This document shows, piece by piece, positions 1 through 7,403 of a stretch of 64,000 bases of DNA. Made by a program: the position numbers and the translations under genes. Within the stretch, counting starts at the first letter, position 1, and each line of letters opens with the position of its first letter. The DNA lies in NCBI GenBank assembly GCA_963649295.1, contig CAVJHK010000001.1, positions 50,667 to 114,666 on the forward strand. The letters run 5' to 3'. The DNA is from RGIG3528 sp963649295 (GTDB lineage: Bacteria; Bacillota; Clostridia; Lachnospirales; Lachnospiraceae). Under the pieces are notes generated by a model. It was not told the origin of the DNA and did no database searches. It saw only the letters and a program-made list of their open reading frames with translations.

Positions 1-2
1 CA

Positions 3-923
3 TGTGCTCCCACACCCACACCCGTTCTTACGGATTATCTGTTTGTTTATTTTACGGGAAACGGAAAGGGGCAGGAAGCGATTACGATGGCGGTAAGTCA
101 TGATGCGCTTTCATGGAAAACGTTAAACAACAAAAAGCCGGTTATTACGTCAGCGCTTGGGACGGGCGGATTGCGTGACCCTTTTATAATAAGGGCACAC
201 GACGGAAAAAAGTTTTATTTGCTTGCGACGGATTTATGTATTGCCGAAAGCGAAGACTGGTGGAAAGCTCAATATGCCGGCAGCAAAAGCATTATGATTT
301 GGGAGTCGGAGGATTTGGTCAACTGGTCCGACGAACGTGAAGTAAAGATAAATTCCGACAATGCCGGATGCACATGGGCACCGGAAGCTTTTTATGATGC
401 AGAAAACGAAAATTATATCGTATTTTTTTCGTCAAGAGTATCGGATGACAATTACGCAAGGCAAAGAGTTTATTATTGTACGACGACGGATTTTAAAGAA
501 TTTGGTGCTCCCGTGCTTTGGATTGATTATGGTTACGACACGATTGACACAACCGTAATCCGGGACGGGGATATGTATTACCGTTTTACAAAGCTTGAAA
601 AGGATTCGAAAATTATTTTGGAAAAATGCGATACGCTTCTCGGAACCTGGGAAAGAGTGGAATCGGAAAGCCTGTATGCACAAACGGGCGTTGAGGGTCC
701 GTGCTGCTTTAAGTTTAACGATGATGATGTCACGGATAACCAAAAGTTTGGTTTGCTCCTTGATAACTACGGCGGAAACGGATATTATATGCTGACGTGT
801 GAGGATCTTCTTACGGGAATATTCAATAAAAAAATGGGATATTCGTTGCCGAAACCAGCACCGCGTCACGGAACCGTAATCGGCATTACGGCGGAAGAAT
901 ACGAAGCACTTCTCGGAAATTGA
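3..923 (+). CDS. Glycoside hydrolase family 43-like protein, 5'-truncated
   Basis: Five-bladed beta-propeller glycosidase of the GH43 type, probably an arabinofuranosidase or xylosidase acting on plant arabinoxylan or arabinan. The frame is open to the window edge, and homologous-looking sequence (YLFVYFTGNGKGQEAI) lies before the first ATG at 87, so the real start is upstream. Visible family signatures are GLRDPFI with the candidate catalytic base Asp, WAPEAFYD in the next blade, and EGPCCFKF with the candidate acid Glu. A Cys followed by PTPTP just inside the edge could be a linker or lipoprotein junction, but this cannot be settled here. A GH51 arabinofuranosidase lies at 28758, consistent with arabinoside use. 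Substrate is inferred. Confidence 0.85.
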   Translation, partial: CAPTPTPVLTDYLFVYFTGNGKGQEAITMAVSHDALSWKTLNNKKPVITSALGTGGLRDPFIIRAHDGKKFYLLATDLCIAESEDWWKAQYAGSKSIMIWESEDLVNWSDEREVKINSDNAGCTWAPEAFYDAENENYIVFFSSRVSDDNYARQRVYYCTTTDFKEFGAPVLWIDYGYDTIDTTVIRDGDMYYRFTKLEKDSKIILEKCDTLLGTWERVESESLYAQTGVEGPCCFKFNDDDVTDNQKFGLLLDNYGGNGYYMLTCEDLLTGIFNKKMGYSLPKPAPRHGTVIGITAEEYEALLGN

Positions 924-955
924 ATACGGGGATGTGAAAAATACACGGATATTGG

Positions 956-984
956 TTGAAATTTACGTGAGCCTGCTCTATAAT
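956..984 (+). promoter_or_regulatory. Promoter for HAD phosphatase gene
   Basis: TTGAAA at 956-961, a 17-nt spacer, then a consensus TATAAT at 979-984. It lies between the GH43 stop and the next gene. An in-frame ATG at 983 falls inside this -10 element, which argues that translation starts at 1037 instead. Confidence 0.6.
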
Positions 985-1036
985 GCGGTTAAATTTGGTG
1001 GGATGTTGGGGGCGATATTCAAAAAAGGAGCTTTAT

Positions 1037-1678
1037 ATGTGGGAAGCCATGATTTTTGACCTTGACGGCACTCTCCTTAATACTCTTTCGGATCTTACTG
1101 ACGCGATAAATCATACGCTTAAAAATTATGGTTATCCCGGGCATACGACTGCGAAAGTAAGGGGATTTGTCGGAAACGGACTTAGGATGCTTGCAAGAAG
1201 AGCATTGCCGGTTACTCTTTCGGATTCTGATGAGAATGAATTTTACCGCGATTTTGTGGATTTTTATCATAATCATGCGTGTGAAAAAACCTTGCCGTAT
1301 GAAGGCGCCTGTGATACAATAAAGCTTTTGTCGGAAAACGGCATAAAAATCGCGGTTGTCACAAATAAAGCGGAAGACGTGAGCAAAAACCTCATAAAGA
1401 CGTTTTTTGGAGATTATATTCATGTTGTTGTGGGAGCAAAAGGTTCTCGCCCCAAGAAACCGGATCCCGCAGGCATAAACGAAGCACTCGGATTACTTAA
1501 GGTAACCGACAAATCAAAGGTTCTTTATGTCGGCGATTCGGACGTTGACGCTTATACTGCCGAAAATGCGGGATTAAAATACGCACTTTGTCTGTGGGGC
1601 TTTAGGACAAGGGAACAGCTTCAAAATTTTTCGCCGGTTAAATTTTTGGATAAATTTGACGAATTGTTAAATATATGA
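1037..1678 (+). CDS. HAD-family phosphatase, phosphoglycolate phosphatase-like
   Basis: Soluble 213-residue haloacid dehalogenase-type hydrolase that probably dephosphorylates a small phosphoester. Motif I FDLDGTLLNT is at residues 7-16 with the nucleophile and acid Asp pair. Motif II is VVTNK, the motif III lysine is in KKPDP, and motif IV is GDSDVD. A helical cap lies between motifs I and II as in Gph/PpaX proteins. Start chosen at ATG 1037 because GGAG lies 6 nt upstream and the longer frame to 983 would begin within the promoter. A second HAD protein of the same class is at 48427. Substrate unknown. Confidence 0.88.
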   Translation: MWEAMIFDLDGTLLNTLSDLTDAINHTLKNYGYPGHTTAKVRGFVGNGLRMLARRALPVTLSDSDENEFYRDFVDFYHNHACEKTLPYEGACDTIKLLSENGIKIAVVTNKAEDVSKNLIKTFFGDYIHVVVGAKGSRPKKPDPAGINEALGLLKVTDKSKVLYVGDSDVDAYTAENAGLKYALCLWGFRTREQLQNFSPVKFLDKFDELLNI

Positions 1679-1702
1679 CATTGCGGATGAATTATTAAAA
1701 AA

Positions 1703-1801
1703 GCAACATGAATTAAAAATGTGACATGAGACAGACTCATGTTGCACCGGATAAGTCAAAAACTTTTATGGCATATTTTTGTTTTTTTTCATAAAAGTTT
1801 T
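1703..1801 (+). promoter_or_regulatory. Leader with nested and long inverted repeats
   Basis: GCAACATGA (1703-1711) is a perfect inverse of TCATGTTGC (1737-1745). The same 3' arm can instead pair as ACATGAG (1724-1730) with CTCATGT (1736-1742), so the two hairpins are mutually exclusive. A perfect 12-bp inverted repeat follows, with arms 1759-1770 and 1790-1801. This sits in front of the DUF4430/ECF gene pair and could be a regulatory leader. I do not recognise it as a known riboswitch. Confidence 0.4.
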
Positions 1802-1834
1802 GATATATATTTTTTTAAAGGAGAAATGAAGGAA

Positions 1835-2266
1835 ATGAAGAAATTTAAAAAGTCGCTTGCGGCATTACTTATCGCTGTAACGGTTGTTATGTGCGCGGCA
1901 TGCGGATCCGCAAATACGGTTTCACAGGAAGGACTTTGGGAGACGGCAACGTACCTTAAGGATACCGAAATCGGTAAAGGCGCTATAACGCTCACCGCAA
2001 AGGTTGTTGCGGGAGAGGAAGAGATTACGTTTACCGTTCACACGGACAAAAAGACCGTTGGTGAGGCACTTCTTGAAGCAGGTCTTGTTTCGGGCGATGA
2101 AACGGCATACGGACTTTATGTTAAGGTTGTAAACGGAATCACGGCCGATTATGATGTTGACCAAAGCTATTGGGCATTTTATATTGACGGCGAATATGCC
2201 ATGACAGGCGTGGATTCAACGGATATTGTCGAAGGAACAGTATACAGTCTTGAGTACACAAAATAA
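1835..2266 (+). CDS. DUF4430 lipoprotein
   Basis: Exported protein of 143 residues. It has a KKFKKS n-region, a hydrophobic stretch to about residue 20 and a lipobox-like CAAC, so it is probably a membrane-anchored lipoprotein. The C-terminal 85 residues, with VGEALLEAGLV and YWAFYIDGEYAMTGV, match the DUF4430 fold seen in transcobalamin-like and ECF-associated proteins. Start placed at ATG 1835, where AAAGGAG is 11 nt upstream; the in-frame ATG at 1826 is only 2 nt from it. The 3' end overlaps the ECF S-component gene, suggesting translational coupling and a joint role in vitamin or cofactor capture. The ligand is unknown. Confidence 0.8.
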   Translation: MKKFKKSLAALLIAVTVVMCAACGSANTVSQEGLWETATYLKDTEIGKGAITLTAKVVAGEEEITFTVHTDKKTVGEALLEAGLVSGDETAYGLYVKVVNGITADYDVDQSYWAFYIDGEYAMTGVDSTDIVEGTVYSLEYTK

Positions 2267-2795
2267 AAGGAAAATAACTGCCTTCGAAATCGCCGTATAT
2301 CCGATGCTTGGCGCACTTATGTTTTGCTCCAAAATTATGCTTGAATTTTTGCCGAACATTCATTTGCTCGGCATGTTTACGATGGCATATACGCTTGCAT
2401 TTGGAATAAGGGCGCTTATTCCCATATATATTTATATATTCATAAACGGAATTTATGCGGGATTTAATATGTGGTGGTATCCTTACCTTTATTTATGGAC
2501 GATTTTGTGGGGAGTGACAATGCTTCTTCCAAAAAACATGCCGGATAAAAAGGCAAGGATCCTTTACCCGATTGTGTGTAGCTTACACGGACTTTTGTTT
2601 GGGACGCTTTATGCGCCCGCACAGGCTGTTATGTTTCATTTGGGCTTTAAAGGAATGATAGCGTGGATTATTGCGGGGCTTCCGTGGGATGCGGTTCATG
2701 CTGTGGGAAATCTGGCGGCGGGATGTTTGGTTCTTCCTGTTTCGAAGCTCCTAAAAAAGCTTATGCGCGAAAGAGGAATTCCGGACAGACAGTAA
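2250..2795 (+). CDS. ECF transporter S component-like membrane protein
   Basis: Hydrophobic protein of about 181 residues with five or six membrane segments, typical in size and layout of the substrate-binding S subunits of energy-coupling factor transporters. No ATPase or T subunit lies nearby, so it would use a shared module encoded elsewhere. There is no ATG before a conserved-looking N-terminus. TTG at 2250 has GAAGGA 13 nt upstream and overlaps the DUF4430 gene by 17 bp; TTG at 2226 is an alternative. The partnership with DUF4430 suggests that the lipoprotein feeds the same ligand. Substrate unknown; cobalamin-type compounds are only a guess from DUF4430. Confidence 0.75.
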   Translation: MSTQNKRKITAFEIAVYPMLGALMFCSKIMLEFLPNIHLLGMFTMAYTLAFGIRALIPIYIYIFINGIYAGFNMWWYPYLYLWTILWGVTMLLPKNMPDKKARILYPIVCSLHGLLFGTLYAPAQAVMFHLGFKGMIAWIIAGLPWDAVHAVGNLAAGCLVLPVSKLLKKLMRERGIPDRQ

Positions 2796-2850
2796 AAACC
2801 TTTTGTAATTGGTATGCAATATGACGTATGCAATATAACATATGCAATAT

Positions 2851-2882
2851 AAAAAAGGCTGTGAGAAGTCACAGCCTTTTTT
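2851..2882. terminator. Bidirectional intrinsic terminator
   Basis: An 8-bp stem GGCTGTGA/TCACAGCC (2857-2864, 2869-2876) with loop GAAG is flanked by six A and six T. It can terminate both the plus-strand ECF gene and the converging thiT transcript. Confidence 0.85.
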
Positions 2883-2895
2883 GTTGTTTTGTGGG

Positions 2896-3498
2896 TCAAT
2901 TCTTCGAATCCTTATTTTTTAAAAAGGGAAGAAGTGCCGGTGCCTTTATGATGAGCGAAGCGCCGATCATTGTGAGGATCATTTCGGGGAGCATGTATGC
3001 GCCGTTGTAGATGAGCGAATAAAGGAGCGGATTGTCTGTTGTAAAGCCTTCCCAAAGCTCACCGACCGACTGCCAGATGATGACACCGCTCAAATAGTGG
3101 CATAAGAATCTCAAAGTGACGGCGATTGCGATTCCTGCGATCCAGCCGAGCACATCGTTGTTTTTGATGCCCTTGCGGAAGATTCCCGCAAGTCCGAGTA
3201 CGGTGAAAGCAAGGATATAATCCATTAGGATGCAGGCGATAAGCATGCCCGGCGTGAGTCCCCAGCCGAAAAGTCCGTCGATTACGCCCTGCATAAATTG
3301 CAAAAGCGAATAGGTGAACGATACAAGAAGTCCCGGCTTCACACCGTGTCTTATCGAAAAGATGACAATCGGCACCATAGAGAATAACGTAATCGATCCG
3401 CCGACAGGGAGCTTGAACACCCTGACATAGCTCAGTGCGGTTGCGAGCGCAATCATGAGCGCGCCTTCAACCAGAATAAAAGTTTTTTTGTCTTGCAT
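2896..3498 (-). CDS. thiT: Thiamine ECF transporter S component ThiT
   Basis: Membrane S component of 200 residues that binds thiamine for an energy-coupling factor transporter. Family features are ALMIALATALSYV near the N-terminus, the MVPIVIFSIRHG loop, and GWGLTPG followed by DYILAFTVLGLAGIF, as in YuaJ/ThiT. Start at ATG 3498, with GGAGG 8 nt upstream (3507-3511). A further in-frame ATG at 3519 lies in the loop of a leader hairpin and is not used. A TPP riboswitch and SD-sequestering hairpin precede the gene, which fits thiamine uptake repressed by TPP. Confidence 0.93.
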   Translation of the reverse strand: MQDKKTFILVEGALMIALATALSYVRVFKLPVGGSITLFSMVPIVIFSIRHGVKPGLLVSFTYSLLQFMQGVIDGLFGWGLTPGMLIACILMDYILAFTVLGLAGIFRKGIKNNDVLGWIAGIAIAVTLRFLCHYLSGVIIWQSVGELWEGFTTDNPLLYSLIYNGAYMLPEMILTMIGASLIIKAPALLPFLKNKDSKN

Positions 3499-3506
3499 AA
3501 AAAAAT

Positions 3507-3531
3507 CCTCCTTACACATATGTACGGGAGG
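3507..3531 (-). promoter_or_regulatory. Ribosome-binding-site sequestering hairpin of thiT
   Basis: On the minus strand the thiT Shine-Dalgarno GGAGG (3507-3511) is complementary to CCTCC (3527-3531). Between them TACA and TGTA (3521-3524 and 3513-3516) also pair, giving a stem-internal-loop-stem with a four-base loop. It starts about 10 nt past the TPP aptamer, so it is probably the expression platform acting on translation. Confidence 0.65.
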
Positions 3532-3541
3532 TATGAAATAA

Positions 3542-3627
3542 AGCTTCCTTACGCCGGCATTATCCGGGTCAAGTAATAAGGGTCGGCGGAAAAATTCCGC
3601 CTCTCAGCGTTTTAGCGCCCCTAGCAC
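3542..3627 (-). promoter_or_regulatory. TPP riboswitch (THI element)
   Basis: Read on the minus strand, the segment has GGGGCGC, the conserved GCTGAGA core, GACCCTTA, then CCCGGATAATGCCGGCGTA and GGAAGC. This is the canonical order of thiamine pyrophosphate aptamer blocks. It lies in the 5' leader of thiT. Confidence 0.95.
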
Positions 3628-3676
3628 ATATGCGATATAAAATTATTTTTGACAGAAATTTGATTTTAAGAAAATC

Positions 3677-3728
3677 CGGTCATATGTGACCGATGGCCTA
3701 AAAAACATGACCGATTAGCCAAAACAAA
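3677..3728 (-). repeat. Inverted repeat and 21-bp tandem repeat in thiT leader
   Basis: CGGTCA/TGACCG (3677-3682, 3687-3692) forms a short hairpin. From 3687 a 21-bp unit beginning TGACCGAT occurs twice (3687-3707, 3708-3728) with several mismatches. It lies between the promoter and the TPP aptamer. No function is evident. Confidence 0.5.
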
Positions 3729-3744
3729 AATCTTGTCGGGAGTG

Positions 3745-3772
3745 AATATACCACAAATTGTTTTGTTGTCAA
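3745..3772 (-). promoter_or_regulatory. thiT promoter
   Basis: On the minus strand, consensus TTGACA (3767-3772), a 16-nt spacer and TATATT (3745-3750). It gives a leader of about 110 nt ahead of the aptamer. Confidence 0.65.
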
Positions 3773-3791
3773 GAGATATTTTTCTTTTTTC

Positions 3792-3820
3792 TTGCGTAAT
3801 TATGTGATTTGTACTAAAAT
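3792..3820 (+). promoter_or_regulatory. Probable leuS promoter
   Basis: TTGCGT (3792-3797), a 17-nt spacer and TAAAAT (3815-3820). The implied leader of about 90 nt contains the 16-bp array and is too short for a T-box; none of the T-box consensus is seen. Confidence 0.4.
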
Positions 3821-3851
3821 CGTTACTATTCACTTGGACATTCGCTTAAAA

Positions 3852-3899
3852 AAATATATCAACAATAAAATATATCAATAACAAAGTATATCAATAATA
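3852..3899 (+). repeat. 16-bp tandem repeat, 3 copies, upstream of leuS
   Basis: Units 3852-3867, 3868-3883 and 3884-3899 share the core TATATCAA. They end directly before the leuS ribosome-binding site. This is one of several unrelated spacer arrays in the window. Confidence 0.7.
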
Positions 3900-3920
3900 C
3901 GAAAGCAGAGGAAATATAAA

Positions 3921-6344
3921 ATGGTACGTGAATACGATCCGAAAACAATTGAACCCAAATGGCAAAAATACTGGGCGGCAAACGATACGTTCAAAACCGA
4001 CGTATGGGATTTTTCAAAGCCCAAATTTTATGCACTCGATATGTTCCCGTATCCGTCGGGAGTCGGCCTTCATGCGGGACATCCCGAAGGCTATACCGCA
4101 ACGGACATAATTTCGAGAATGAAGAGAATGCAGGGCTACAATGTCCTTCACCCGATGGGCTACGATTCGTTCGGACTTCCGGCAGAGCAGTATGCCGTAA
4201 ACACGGGCAACAATCCCAACGGCTTTACTCAAAAAAATATCGAAACCTTTTCGAAGCAGTTAAGGGAACTCGGCTTTGATTATGACTGGCACAGATGCAT
4301 AGCAACCTCCGACCCTGCGTTTTACAAGTGGACACAGTGGATTTTTAAGCGGCTTTATCTTGCAGGATACGCAAAATATGTCGATATGCCCGTAAACTGG
4401 TGTGAAGAGCTCGGCACAGTTCTTTCCAACGACGAAGTAATCGACGGAAAGTCGGAGCGCGGCGGCTTCCCCGTAGTCAGAAAAAATATGAAGCAATGGG
4501 TAATCGACCAGGCGGCTTTTGCGGAAGAGCTTCTGGAAGGACTTGACGAAATCGACTGGCCCGAATCCACAAAGGATATGCAGCGCCACTGGATAGGAAA
4601 ATCCGAAGGTGTTGAAGTAAAATTTAAGATCGTCGGCGGCGGTGAATTTTCGATTTTTACAACCTGTATCGAAACAATTTATGGAATCACGTTTATGGTG
4701 CTTGCGCCCGACGGGCAAATCGTAAAGGATTTGATGCCGAGGATCGAAAATAAAGAAGAAGTGGAAGCTTATATCGCCGAAACCCTAAAGAAAAACGATA
4801 TGGACCGCACGGAGTTAAATAAAGGCAAAACCGGCTGTCCTTTAAAGGGAATTAAGGCAGTCAATCCGATAAACGGACGCGAAGTGGATCTCTATATCGG
4901 TGACTTTGTTCTTGCAAGCTATGGAACAGGTGCGGTTATGGCTGTTCCGTCTCACGACCAGAGAGACTTTGAATATGCTATTGCACACAATATTCCGATG
5001 ATTCAGGTTATCGAAGGTCGTGATACAACGGAATCCGCCTTTGAAAAATATGATTATCTCGGGAAAGGCTGCCGTCTAATAAATTCCGAAGAATTTACGG
5101 GACTTACCGTTGAAGAAGCAAAGGAACAGATTACAAAGAAGCTTTGTGACATGGGTGTTGCAAAGCGTGTGACAAATTATCACTTCCGTGAATGGATTTT
5201 TGCGCGCCAAAGATATTGGGGCGAGCCTGTTCCGATCGTATATACCGAAAACGGAGAAATACACGTTCTTGACGATGACGAACTTCCGCTTGTATTGCCC
5301 GAGCTCAAGGACTATAAGGGCAAAAACGGCAAGGCACCGCTGGAAAATGCCGTTGAATGGAAAAAGTATGACCATAACGGCATAAAGGGAACAAGAGAAA
5401 CCTCCACAATGCCGGGCTCTGCGGGATCAAGCTGGTATTATTTCAGATATATCGATCCCGATAACGATAAGGAATTTTGCGATCCCGCTCTTGCCGCGCA
5501 TTGGCTTCCCGTTGACCTCTACATAGGCGGACCCGAGCATGCCGTGGGACATCTTATGTATTCGCGTATATGGAACAGATTTCTTTATGATACGGGACTT
5601 TCTCCCGTAAAGGAACCTTTCAAAAAGCTTGTTCACCAGGGAATGATACTCGGCTCAAACGGCATCAAGATGGGAAAGCGTTTCCCCGAATTTGTCGTAA
5701 ATCCGAGCGACATTGTTGACAAGTACGGTGCGGATACATTGAGACTCTACGAAATGTTTATGGGAGCGCTTGAGGTTTCAAAGCCTTGGAGCGACGAAGG
5801 CGTTGCGGGTGCAAGAAGATTTTTGAACCGTGTATGGACGTTCTTTACGGACGAAAAGAACATTACGGACGGTGAAAACAACAATCTCAAAAAGGTTTAT
5901 CATCAAACCGTCAAGAAGGTTACGTCGGATTATGAGACGCTCGGCTTTAATACGGCAATCAGCCAGCTCATGATTTTTGTGAATGCCGTAACACGTGAAG
6001 GCACATGCCCCAAAGCTTATGCCGAAGGCTTTGTAAAGATGCTTTCGTGCGTCTGCCCTCATATCGGTGAGGAGCTCTGGGAAATGCTTGGCCACAATTG
6101 TTCGATTGCATACGAAAAATGGCCCGAATTTGATCCGGAAGCTCTTGTTGAAAACGAAATCACAATCGGTGTACAGGTAAACGGAAAGCTTCGCGGAACG
6201 GTTATGCTTTCCGTTAACGAAGATTCCGAGAGCGCGCTTAAGAAAGCCAAAGCACTTGATTCCGTAAAGACATTTGTTGAAGGAAAAACAATCGTAAAAG
6301 AAATTTATGTTAAGGGAAGAATCGTAAATATCGTTGTAAAGTAA
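3921..6344 (+). CDS. leuS: Leucyl-tRNA synthetase
   Basis: Cytoplasmic class Ia synthetase of 807 residues charging tRNA-Leu. The HIGH-type motif is HAGHPEGYTATD around residues 50-61, preceded by DMFPYPSG. The CP1 editing domain is present, with FTTCIETIYG and GTGAVMAVPSHDQRD, including the conserved editing Asp. The usual KMSKS is KMGKR. The editing T-rich segment normally reads TTRPDT, so its Arg is replaced. An anticodon-binding domain follows (KPWSDEGVAGARRFLNR onwards). AGAGGAAA lies before the ATG. nfo follows after 13 bp, so the two are probably co-transcribed. Confidence 0.97.
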   Translation: MVREYDPKTIEPKWQKYWAANDTFKTDVWDFSKPKFYALDMFPYPSGVGLHAGHPEGYTATDIISRMKRMQGYNVLHPMGYDSFGLPAEQYAVNTGNNPNGFTQKNIETFSKQLRELGFDYDWHRCIATSDPAFYKWTQWIFKRLYLAGYAKYVDMPVNWCEELGTVLSNDEVIDGKSERGGFPVVRKNMKQWVIDQAAFAEELLEGLDEIDWPESTKDMQRHWIGKSEGVEVKFKIVGGGEFSIFTTCIETIYGITFMVLAPDGQIVKDLMPRIENKEEVEAYIAETLKKNDMDRTELNKGKTGCPLKGIKAVNPINGREVDLYIGDFVLASYGTGAVMAVPSHDQRDFEYAIAHNIPMIQVIEGRDTTESAFEKYDYLGKGCRLINSEEFTGLTVEEAKEQITKKLCDMGVAKRVTNYHFREWIFARQRYWGEPVPIVYTENGEIHVLDDDELPLVLPELKDYKGKNGKAPLENAVEWKKYDHNGIKGTRETSTMPGSAGSSWYYFRYIDPDNDKEFCDPALAAHWLPVDLYIGGPEHAVGHLMYSRIWNRFLYDTGLSPVKEPFKKLVHQGMILGSNGIKMGKRFPEFVVNPSDIVDKYGADTLRLYEMFMGALEVSKPWSDEGVAGARRFLNRVWTFFTDEKNITDGENNNLKKVYHQTVKKVTSDYETLGFNTAISQLMIFVNAVTREGTCPKAYAEGFVKMLSCVCPHIGEELWEMLGHNCSIAYEKWPEFDPEALVENEITIGVQVNGKLRGTVMLSVNEDSESALKKAKALDSVKTFVEGKTIVKEIYVKGRIVNIVVK

Positions 6345-6357
6345 GCGGAGGAGAGTT

Positions 6358-7200
6358 ATGTTACTCGGTTCGCATGTGGGAATCGGCGGCAGGGAAATGT
6401 TATTCGGTTCCGTCAAGGAAGCTGTTTCTTATAGAGCTGACACATTTATGGTTTATACGGGAGCACCGCAAAATACGATACGTCGTGACATATCGGAAAT
6501 GAAAATCCCGGAAGCGCATGAGTTTATGCATGCAAACGGAATAGAGAGATTTGTTGTTCATGCGCCTTATATCATAAATCTTGCAAATACAATAAATCCC
6601 GAAATATTTAAGCTTGGAATTGACTTTTTGGCAAAAGAAATTGAGCGCTCGATTGCAATGGGCGCAGAAACAATTATTCTGCATCCGGGCGCCCACGTGG
6701 GAGCGGGAGCGGACGCAGGGATAAAAAGCATTGCGGACGGCTTAAATAAAGTTTTATATAAGGATATGCCGCTTACCGTATCGCTTGAAACGATGGCGGG
6801 AAAAGGCACGGAAATCGGCAGGAATTTTGAGGAACTTGTACGCATCCTTGACCTTGTAAATATCCCCGACAAAATCCGGATCTGCTTTGACACATGCCAT
6901 ACGTTTGATGCGGGATATGACATCAAAAACGATTTTTCGGGCGTAATGACCAAATTCGATAAGATAATCGGAAAAGAAAAAATATCCGTTTTTCATATCA
7001 ATGACAGCAAAAATGAGCTCGGAAGCAGAAAGGACCGTCACGCAAATATAGGAAAGGGCAGCATAGGTTTTGATGCGCTTTTTGATATTGTGCACACAAA
7101 AGACTTTGAAAATGTCCCCAAAATCCTTGAAACACCCTATATAGACAAGGTTCCGCCATACAGGGAAGAAATTGTAATGCTGCGTGGAGGAACCGCTTGA
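6358..7200 (+). CDS. nfo: Deoxyribonuclease IV (AP endonuclease)
   Basis: Base-excision repair endonuclease of 280 residues, cleaving 5' of abasic sites. It has the TIM-barrel zinc-ligand blocks of the family: GSHVGI at the N-terminus, HAPYIINLA, ILHPGAH, ETMAGKG, CFDTCHTFDAGYD, HINDSKNELGSRKDRH and a terminal ETP motif. Length matches the family. GGAGGAG lies just before ATG 6358. It is 13 bp downstream of leuS. The stop codon overlaps the -35 element of the SRP RNA promoter. Confidence 0.96.
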   Translation: MLLGSHVGIGGREMLFGSVKEAVSYRADTFMVYTGAPQNTIRRDISEMKIPEAHEFMHANGIERFVVHAPYIINLANTINPEIFKLGIDFLAKEIERSIAMGAETIILHPGAHVGAGADAGIKSIADGLNKVLYKDMPLTVSLETMAGKGTEIGRNFEELVRILDLVNIPDKIRICFDTCHTFDAGYDIKNDFSGVMTKFDKIIGKEKISVFHINDSKNELGSRKDRHANIGKGSIGFDALFDIVHTKDFENVPKILETPYIDKVPPYREEIVMLRGGTA

Positions 7201-7225
7201 CAACTTAAAAAAATCTTTATATAAT
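7197..7225 (+). promoter_or_regulatory. Perfect consensus promoter for SRP RNA
   Basis: TTGACA (7197-7202), a 17-nt spacer and TATAAT (7220-7225), exactly the sigma-A consensus. The -35 hexamer overlaps the nfo stop codon. The predicted start lies a few bases before the RNA. Confidence 0.88.
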
Positions 7226-7234
7226 CGCACACAT

Positions 7235-7331
7235 AGCCTCGGTCTTGCGAAGCAATGCACTCGAACCGTGTCAGGTCAGGAATGAAGCAGCACTAAGAGT
7301 CGCCTCTTGTTTGTCGCAAGGTAGCCGGGGC
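7235..7331 (+). ncRNA. ffs: Signal recognition particle RNA, small bacterial type
   Basis: RNA of about 97 nt that binds Ffh for co-translational membrane targeting. The conserved Ffh-binding segment is present as GTGTCAGGTCAGGAATGAAG with AGCAGCACTAAG after it. The ends GCCTCGG and CCGGGGC pair to close the helix. It has no room for an Alu domain, unlike Bacillus scRNA. A T-run follows the closing helix and serves as terminator. Confidence 0.93.
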
Positions 7332-7337
7332 TTTTTG

Positions 7338-7366
7338 TTGTAATAATTGCACAAAAATGGTACAAT
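7338..7366 (+). promoter_or_regulatory. Promoter of surface-polymer genes
   Basis: TTGTAA (7338-7343), a 17-nt spacer and TACAAT (7361-7366), between the SRP RNA and the TagF/GT4 fusion gene. Confidence 0.55.
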
Positions 7367-7403
7367 CACATTTAAAGCATAAAAAAAGAGGGACAATGAA
7401 AAA

